Below are positions 34,801 to 39,178 of a DNA stretch of 39,178 bases, piece after piece. A program made the position numbers and the translations under genes. How positions within the stretch are numbered: position 1 is the first letter of the stretch; each line of letters opens with the position of its first letter. Source of the stretch: an uncultured Planctomyces sp. (GTDB lineage: Bacteria; Planctomycetota; Planctomycetia; Planctomycetales; Planctomycetaceae); assembly GCA_937899075.1 (NCBI GenBank), contig CALDJX010000047.1, positions 1-39,178 on the forward strand. Reading direction: 5' to 3'. The notes under the pieces were generated by a model. The model had not been told where the DNA came from and made no database searches. It saw only the letters and a list, made by a program, of their open reading frames with translations.

Positions 34801-35861
34801 GCCTGGAAAGTTTCATCGAACTGGTCGAGTTCCGACTGTGCAGCAGTCAGTTCTTTGTTGACCGCGCCGAGTCGCGAAAGTGTCGTCGCCTGCTGACGAC
34901 GCAGCCGGACGATTTCCGATTCTGATTCTCGCAGACGCGCCGTCTCGTGGCGGATCGTCGCTTCCTGGCTGACGATGGCTTCTCGCGTTGTGCCGGCTTC
35001 GCGTTCTGCTTTCCGCAAGCCGTCATCGACAACGGCCAGTTCTTCGTCGAATGAACTCAGCCGAAGCTCGACCGCTTGCTGCTGCTCGGTCAGCTCGTCG
35101 ATCTCGGCCTGGGTTACTCCCAGCTTTGAGTCGAGAGAACTCAGCCGGGCAGACATCCAACGAAAATCGTCGGCAGCCAGTCCGAACCATGCTGACTGAA
35201 GCTCTTTGGAAACTTCGCGATACTTCGCGGCTTTGGTGGCCTGATTGCGAGTCGAGTTAAGCTGCGATTCGAACTGGTCGACGATGTCCTGCAGGCGGAG
35301 CAGGTTTTGCGAGACTCGTTCGAGTTTGCGAAGAGCTTCCGTTTTGCGGGATCGGAAGCGGCTGACGCCAGCGGCTTCTTCGAAGATCAGGCGGCGAGCC
35401 TGCGGGTTGGACTGCAGGATCTCACTGACGCGACCCTGTTCGATGATGCTGTAAGCCGAGGTGCTCGCTCCGGTGCCCATGAAGGAATCTTTGATGTCCT
35501 TCAGCCGGGCGGTCGCTCCGTTGATCAAGTATTCGGAGTCGCCGTTTGTCCAGAGCCGTCGCCCGATCGTGACTTCGTCGGCCTCGATCGGCAGCATGCG
35601 TTGCGAGTTGTCAAACGCCAGCGTTGCTTCCGCGAACGCACTCCCTTTGCGGTTGGCCGAGCCGTTGAAAATGACGTCCGTCATGTCCTTGCCGCGAAGG
35701 CTTTTGGGACTCTGGTCGCCGAGGATCCACTTCATTGCGTCAACGACGTTGCTCTTACCGCTCCCGTTCGGCCCGACGACGCACGTGATGCCACGTGAGA
35801 AGTCAAAACGCGTTCGGTCGGCAAAACTTTTGAAGCCGAATAGTTCCAGCGACTTCAGCAT
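31830..35861 (-). CDS. smc: Chromosome segregation ATPase SMC with acidic insertion
   Basis: A 1343-residue SMC protein, the core of the bacterial condensin that compacts and separates chromosomes together with ScpA and ScpB (not in this window). The N-terminal head has Walker [10 protein letters not shown] with K36. Long coiled coils flank a hinge around residues 510-640 ([12 protein letters not shown] ... [11 protein letters not shown]). The C-terminal head has the signature LSGGEK (about 1235) and Walker [12 protein letters not shown] (about 1265). Usual SMC length is about 1150-1200. The excess is mainly an insertion at about 984-1095 in the C-terminal coiled coil, dominated by Asp, Glu and Ser, placed just before the [17 protein letters not shown] region near the head. 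The start at 35861 fits the family exactly. Confidence 0.95.
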   Translation of the reverse strand: MLKSLELFGFKSFADRTRFDFSRGITCVVGPNGSGKSNVVDAMKWILGDQSPKSLRGKDMTDVIFNGSANRKGSAFAEATLAFDNSQRMLPIEADEVTIGRRLWTNGDSEYLINGATARLKDIKDSFMGTGASTSAYSIIEQGRVSEILQSNPQARRLIFEEAAGVSRFRSRKTEALRKLERVSQNLLRLQDIVDQFESQLNSTRNQATKAAKYREVSKELQSAWFGLAADDFRWMSARLSSLDSKLGVTQAEIDELTEQQQAVELRLSSFDEELAVVDDGLRKAEREAGTTREAIVSQEATIRHETARLRESESEIVRLRRQQATTLSRLGAVNKELTAAQSELDQFDETFQAQQQEVEAHEAHSEQLTARYQESRNRIDERQQERTQLSEQSSQVRQQIALLEAQLVALNETHEKTIEQRDRLKSELRTAETELATRQTALDEILEQASELGDARKEIRAKQKKLIADQEAEQETLVEVRERRSGAQARLTVLEDLEVKQEGVGIGVREILQRAKTSDFPPWNGIIGSVADLLDVDLENAALLEVALGIRAQLIVMHDLDPMIDYLKRGSARIDGRVGFLGLDEVTTSESAESASNDVDLSTDVDVIFRADQLVSTSCQHPTLAAKLLDTTWVVTDLDAANRLAVAEGVGHRFVTLQGELIDPDGTLYAGTVRGETSVLSRKSELRRLKNDLVRMGQQIATSEARIKAFAKQSVEIEAELTATAEQRDDVNERLTQRRSAFESQQRVMTRLSEQHAAVEEGFTATTEQITESQSELSAGFDALNEVEQTQTEANDEVARLEGELIEIEQERNQLMQEQTEARLKLARAGERRENLTSACSRLGDESSTLNSQIEDSTRRLDTFEDRRRSSVLGVLNANGSLAELAIVAETSADAVDRLSREKEQLRSVRGGLVEEETAFRRQRRAIADRQHEEEIEARDMRHRLSTYGERIEEEYGQTLEEVVASGASAFRDYLIERGLITDPAAQTDESDETPEKSDEETDVEVEDAATPEDEDADDELEDEDDDLDDEEDEDESDDEEWDDDSEDEDSEDEEANEAPEETVEGSLDDDLSGDVSDDSSEEVEEIADTVANEEVHLTLQEIEGTRYEDIREELEEQVNRLRRRMKSMGNVNTDSLKDLDDLEEKFNHFNSQLMDLTEAKTTLEEIIRKINAESRRLFLESFTKIQIEFRELFRKLFGGGDGDLILEDPDDVLDCGIDIVARPPGKELRSISLLSGGEKTMTAVAMLLAIFKSNPSPFCILDEVDAALDDANVERYAGVVHEFKEMTQFIMISHRKRTMTVADVIFGVTMEQSGVSKRLTISFEDVGEDGEFRVNGGSQAA

Positions 35862-35933
35862 TGACGGGTCAAAGGTCCAGAAAGTTGGGTTTCAGGCGAG
35901 AAAAATCGTCGCGAACCCAAGGGCCAGGAAACG

Positions 35934-35967
35934 GACGAAACCGCGAGTGGGTACTCGCGGTTCGTCG
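35934..35967 (-). terminator. Hairpin upstream of smc
   Basis: A perfect 10-bp stem AACCGCGAGT (35939-35948) and ACTCGCGGTT (35953-35962) with a 4-base loop, extended by GACGA/TCGTC with one bulge. Read leftward it is followed by TTTCGTCCGTTT. It lies 37 bases after the stop of the FlgI-like gene and 73 bases before smc, so it probably ends the FlgI-like transcript. Confidence 0.75.
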
Positions 35968-36003
35968 GAAGTTTTCAATTGAAGTGAGGTCGAAGTGGCG
36001 GGC

Positions 36004-38286
36004 TCACTCCTTCTTTTTCGAAAGTGTGAACAGACCAAACGGGTCGAGCTTCTTGCGAAGGCCTGCGCCTTGCGGTGGCGATTTTTCAGACGGCGATTTT
36101 TCAGACGGCGGTTTCGGAGTGCGGACATCGACAAGCGACGCCGTGCCCGGTTCGCCCTGCGGTCCGGCCAGAGCAAATTCAGCGGGGTCTTCTGAGTCCG
36201 CTGTTGTCGGTGAATCAGCGATTTCTGAGACGGTCGACGGTTCAGACATCGACAGCGTTGTCGGCACGTCGCTCAGACCTTCTGCGGCGAGCTGATCGCT
36301 GATGGCATCATCCGCCGCGTCTTCGACCGAGCTGGCTGGTTCGCTGCCGAAGTCTTCTTCCGGTGAACGGTCTTCGCCTTCGCCGCGAGGTCGCTGATAC
36401 ATGTTTGGTGTCAGGCTGGTTCGTCCGAGGCGTGTGCGGTTGCCGTTGCGGTAGAAGACTCGACCGGCCTGCGGCAGTGCATCGATTTCGAACCGGCCCT
36501 GCAGGTTGCCCTGACGATCGGCCTGGACGAGCATCTGAGCGATGTCCGGATAGCTGGCTCCAAAGTCGGCAGCGACTCGGATGACTTCTTCGATTTTCTT
36601 CGAAACGACTTCTCGTTTGTCGTCGCCGTAAGGCATGAATCGGCTGATGGTGATCGTCTCGCTGCCCGGCCGCGAGGTGACCAGAATGTGGTTGCCGGCT
36701 CGGACAGCCATCGGCGTGATGAATTCCTGATTGGATCCGAACAGCACGACTTCGGCGCGTTTTCGGTTGGTGATATGAATCATCGGGTCGCCGGTTGTTT
36801 CGAGCGGATGCAGCCAGAACTCTTTGTGAAGCTGCTCGCCCACGATGAACGGATCTTTTCGGTCGAGAGTCCAGAGTGCTCGGAAGGCTCCGTAGCGCGT
36901 TTCGGCACTGTCGGTCGTTTTGCCGTCGGCGTCGACGCGAACGTTCATCAGATCGCGCAGTGCCATGTGAGCTTCCGGGTCGTCGAGAATCGACAGGCTG
37001 GCGTAAGCGAAGACTCGGAAGGCTCGTTCCTGCTGAGCGGCTTCTTTGAGGACATCCACACCGGCAGACTCTTCAAGATACGACAGCGCGTGAGCCGCAT
37101 GGAAGCGACATTCGAGGTGCTTGCTCTTCAGGCCGCTTTTCAAAACAGAGATGGCTTCGTCGCCGATCGCTTCCAGGCGAAGAGCCGCTCGTTGTGCCTT
37201 TTCAGGTTGCATCAGGTCATGCTCAAGACGTTGCAGACGAACTCGGCGAGAGACTGCCGTTTCGCGGAAGGCAATGTTCTGCACGACCTGCAGGAACCTT
37301 GGATAATTGTGTTTGTACTTCGGATGAACCTTCAGCAGGATTCGCTGATCGGTCTGAGCTTTGGCGAGCGGTTCTCGCAGGCCGTACTCGTCGTACGCGA
37401 AGAATCGCTGGCCAATCTTGTCGGCCAGTCGCGTGATGTTTCGGTAGGTTCGGAAATTCGACCGCACGTAAAGTGCCATGTCGCGTTCGATCAGCGAGAC
37501 GCCGCCGCCGAGGACTCGACCGCGTTTCAACACACCGGCCAGGTCTTTTGATTCGCCTTCTTCGGGAGAAATCATGATCGGGCCGCGAGCTTTCGCGACG
37601 ACGTGACCTTTCATGACTCCCTGACCAGGCACCAGAGCGGTTTCGCTGAGGATGGTCTCCATCAGCCGTCCACCGTTCAGACTGGAAGCTCCCGTGTCGC
37701 CAGGAATTCGGATGTCGACGTCGAACTTGTCGCCCTTGGAAATCAGAGGTGGCAGATACGCTCGCACGACGACCAGAGCCGTATCCGGAGAGCGGATGAT
37801 ATCTTTCCACTCACGAATGTTGCGGCGGCGCATGTCATCGACGAGGGCTTCGCGATAGGTGCTCGGAGGAGGATCGCCGCCCGTTCCGTTCAAACCGACG
37901 ACCAGGCCGACGCCTTCCAGCACGACTCGATGTAAACCGGTGAAAGTTGTGTAGTCACCGACCATCGGCACGGCAACTTTGGTGGTCAGGTCATCGTCAA
38001 ACTCGTCCGACGGGTCTTCTTTTTCGGGACTCTGCGATCTCATGCTGAGCTTGGAACCCAGCTTGGAAAAGTCTGGAGTCTCCAGCCCGAGCTGCGAACA
38101 ACCGGTCAAAAACGGCAACAGCGAAACGGCCAGCCCGGCAAGAATCACGGTCGAGCAACGTCTCAGCACAGAGCCCGCGCAGCCAACGGCTGATTGTTTA
38201 CTTCGGCGTTGATTCTGGTTTTGGCGCTGAAGCCCAGATCGGTTCCAGCATAGACACGCCACGCGTGCGCACGAGTTCACAGCCAT
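36004..38286 (-). CDS. Lipoprotein fusing FlgI P-ring-like domain and HEAT repeats
   Basis: A 760-residue predicted lipoprotein. The lipobox FLTGC gives C63 from the ATG at 38286; a GTG at 38169 would make a more usual signal with the Cys at 24, so the start is uncertain. Residues about 105-345 resemble FlgI, the flagellar P-ring protein: VVLEGVGLVVGLNGTGG, AYLPPLISKGDKFDVDI, SLNGGRLMETIL, and RVLGGGVSLIERD with RNITRLADKIGQRF. HEAT-type helical repeats follow (about 365-470), then a beta-rich domain (about 490-640) and a disordered, Ser/Glu/Pro-rich tail (about 650-760). FlgI itself is about 370 residues and has neither HEAT repeats nor a lipobox. No flagellar gene lies nearby. It may form a ring or collar in the periplasm, but that is inference. 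Confidence 0.8.
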   Translation of the reverse strand: MAVNSCARVACLCWNRSGLQRQNQNQRRSKQSAVGCAGSVLRRCSTVILAGLAVSLLPFLTGCSQLGLETPDFSKLGSKLSMRSQSPEKEDPSDEFDDDLTTKVAVPMVGDYTTFTGLHRVVLEGVGLVVGLNGTGGDPPPSTYREALVDDMRRRNIREWKDIIRSPDTALVVVRAYLPPLISKGDKFDVDIRIPGDTGASSLNGGRLMETILSETALVPGQGVMKGHVVAKARGPIMISPEEGESKDLAGVLKRGRVLGGGVSLIERDMALYVRSNFRTYRNITRLADKIGQRFFAYDEYGLREPLAKAQTDQRILLKVHPKYKHNYPRFLQVVQNIAFRETAVSRRVRLQRLEHDLMQPEKAQRAALRLEAIGDEAISVLKSGLKSKHLECRFHAAHALSYLEESAGVDVLKEAAQQERAFRVFAYASLSILDDPEAHMALRDLMNVRVDADGKTTDSAETRYGAFRALWTLDRKDPFIVGEQLHKEFWLHPLETTGDPMIHITNRKRAEVVLFGSNQEFITPMAVRAGNHILVTSRPGSETITISRFMPYGDDKREVVSKKIEEVIRVAADFGASYPDIAQMLVQADRQGNLQGRFEIDALPQAGRVFYRNGNRTRLGRTSLTPNMYQRPRGEGEDRSPEEDFGSEPASSVEDAADDAISDQLAAEGLSDVPTTLSMSEPSTVSEIADSPTTADSEDPAEFALAGPQGEPGTASLVDVRTPKPPSEKSPSEKSPPQGAGLRKKLDPFGLFTLSKKKE

Positions 38287-38640
38287 GAGATGGCGTCCGA
38301 ATAAATTGCGAGGTGGGATGACTTCACGCCGCCAGAATCAGCAGCATTCACGTCGAAAGGGATGGGAGTCGCTGAAAGTGTTTACTTCGGCCGATAACCG
38401 AAGCAGTGTGTCGACCGGTGCAGAACGCTCACGAAAAGAACGCTCCACCAAATCCGGCAAAGGAAGGGTTCAGAAGAATAGCGCCGCCCGCCATTTCGGG
38501 TCAACACGGCTTCCGAGGTGGCTGGACTGTCGGACGTCTGGATTGTCGGACGCCTGGACGGTGCTGGTCCGCCGTCTCAGGCCGGTTGCCTGCTGGTCGA
38601 AGATAAGGGTACTCCTGACCTCGTTTTGGGGCGTTCCTGA
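38287..38640. other. Spacer upstream of the FlgI-like gene
   Basis: About 350 bases without a supported gene. A plus-strand frame passes through here (38285-38749) but only its far end resembles a known protein, as part of the RAYT remnant. The promoter of the FlgI-like gene should lie in the left part. Confidence 0.45.
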
Positions 38641-39178
38641 ATTCTTCGTCCATGATATTTACGGATTTCAAAGGATGAGAAACTACCACGCCTTCGAACG
38701 CGTCCTCGGGGAAGTACTCGATCGAAAGTCGCCGACGACCATCTACTGACGGTGCTGCGGTACGTGGAACGTAATCCTCTGCGAGCCGCACTGTGCGAAC
38801 GGGCAGAAGACTGGCGGTTCGGGAGTTTCTGGCGGCGAAAGCACGGGCGTCCTGCTCGGCCGCTGTCACATCCGCGCGATGCTGATGCCACGGAGTCGGC
38901 GTCGACGTGCTGTCCAGGAACCCACCCGCCGCTGTGTCCGAATACAGATCGTCGAGCTTCTCCAGGAAACCTGATTCATAAATCGACCGAGTCAACTGCT
39001 GACCCGAGTCTCGACCTGACCGAGCCGTGTTGACCGCATTCGCATAAACCCGCTGAGCTTCTGACTGATCACCCACCGAAGAAACCGCCGTCGCACCAAG
39101 CCCGGATATCTGAAGCCCGAGCAATGACAGGAGGTTTAACGTTCCGGATCCGCCACAACACCTGCTGATTACCTCCTG
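38501..39178 (-). CDS. Possible partial reading frame entering from the right edge
   Basis: A minus-strand frame is open from the right end of the window to a stop at 38501. Its first part (39178 to about 38880) has believable composition, with EAQRVYANAVNTARSG and SIYESGFLEKLDDLYSD, and may be the end of a gene whose start is outside. Its last part runs antisense to the RAYT remnant and is unlikely to be original coding sequence, so the true protein may have been cut short by that insertion. No family is recognised. Confidence 0.25.
   Translation of the reverse strand, partial: QEVISRCCGGSGTLNLLSLLGLQISGLGATAVSSVGDQSEAQRVYANAVNTARSGRDSGQQLTRSIYESGFLEKLDDLYSDTAAGGFLDSTSTPTPWHQHRADVTAAEQDARAFAARNSRTASLLPVRTVRLAEDYVPRTAAPSVDGRRRLSIEYFPEDAFEGVVVSHPLKSVNIMDEEFRNAPKRGQEYPYLRPAGNRPETADQHRPGVRQSRRPTVQPPRKPC
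38524..38555. repeat. Two direct 16-bp repeats
   Basis: TGGACTGTCGGACGTC at 38524-38539 is followed at once by TGGATTGTCGGACGCC at 38540-38555, two differences, and then by TGGAC. The unit GTCGGACG lies about 100 bases upstream of the RAYT remnant. Confidence 0.8.
38654..38865 (+). pseudogene. RAYT (IS200-like Y1 transposase) remnant with internal deletion
   Basis: Two pieces of a REP-associated tyrosine transposase survive. The first, in the frame of 38654, reads DIYGFQRMRNYHAFERVLGEVLDRK, matching the region just before the family's catalytic histidines. The second, in another frame from 38734, reads DDHLLTVLRYVERNPLRAAL and then CERAEDWRFGSFWRRKHG, the highly typical C-terminal part. The middle, including the HUH motif and the catalytic tyrosine region, is missing and the junction lies near 38734. 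It has no start codon and no activity is possible. RAYTs normally mobilise or maintain short palindromic repeats, so the remnant is relevant to the inverted repeats in this window. Confidence 0.85.
39127..39178. repeat. Short inverted repeat at the right edge
   Basis: CAGGAGGT at 39127-39134 and ACCTCCTG at 39171-39178 are exact reverse complements, separated by 36 bases. The window ends at the outer base, so the full element cannot be seen. Confidence 0.4.

Noticed and set aside
36688..37551. Plus-strand frame of 287 codons
   Set aside because: Antisense to the FlgI-like/HEAT gene; no ribosome site or recognisable motif.

Overview
The window reads as chromosomal DNA of a planctomycete (Planctomycetota, probably a Planctomycetales/Pirellulales-type marine lineage). 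The support is a moderately high GC content, a secreted one-cysteine sulfatase, large TPR proteins with an N-terminal anchor, lipoproteins with degenerate thioredoxin domains, very long disordered or acidic linkers in otherwise conserved proteins, and intergenic spacers full of long inverted repeats. Assignment is by protein style only; no marker gene such as rRNA is present. No tRNA, rRNA, CRISPR array or intact insertion sequence was seen.

Layout. 1-404 has no convincing gene. 405-8113 is a leftward run: MATE exporter, a two-module membrane protein with a zinc ribbon, NIF3-like protein, site-2-type protease, hotdog thioesterase, and a 754-residue zinc-ribbon/membrane/thioredoxin-like protein. 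8114-8813 is a repeat-filled spacer with a perfect 33-bp inverted repeat. 8814-12326 holds two TPR reading frames that share one frame and are separated by a single TAA, so they look like one broken or read-through gene. 13014-14993 is a rightward secreted alpha/beta-hydrolase. 15055-20651 is the leftward phoH - 7TM-HD phosphodiesterase - ybeY - CorC/HlyC cluster, a conserved RNA-maturation and signalling neighbourhood. 21041-23980 runs rightward: FHA protein, metallo-beta-lactamase-fold hydrolase, and a lipoprotein with a cysteine-less thioredoxin domain. A 53-codon membrane ORF and a sulfatase follow leftward. Then come, rightward, a small Tyr/His-rich secreted protein with a clear terminator, a sodium:solute symporter broken by a frameshift, a translationally coupled 56-residue membrane protein, and a 2-hydroxyacid dehydrogenase. 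A PD40 beta-propeller protein (leftward) and a small secreted protein (rightward) diverge at about 30.8 kb. 31449-31829 is a second repeat-rich spacer. smc (with a roughly 110-residue acidic insertion) and a FlgI-like/HEAT lipoprotein run leftward to 38286. The right end carries an internally deleted RAYT (REP-associated tyrosine transposase) remnant.

How it works together. Only the phoH-ybeY cluster and the symporter/small-protein/dehydrogenase run look like functional operons; the other leftward genes are close together but functionally mixed. The most unusual items are the FlgI P-ring-like domain fused to HEAT repeats in a lipoprotein with no flagellar gene nearby, the acidic belt in SMC, the in-frame stop in the TPR gene, the symporter frameshift, the internally duplicated membrane/zinc-ribbon protein, and the set of different inverted-repeat families next to a RAYT fossil.
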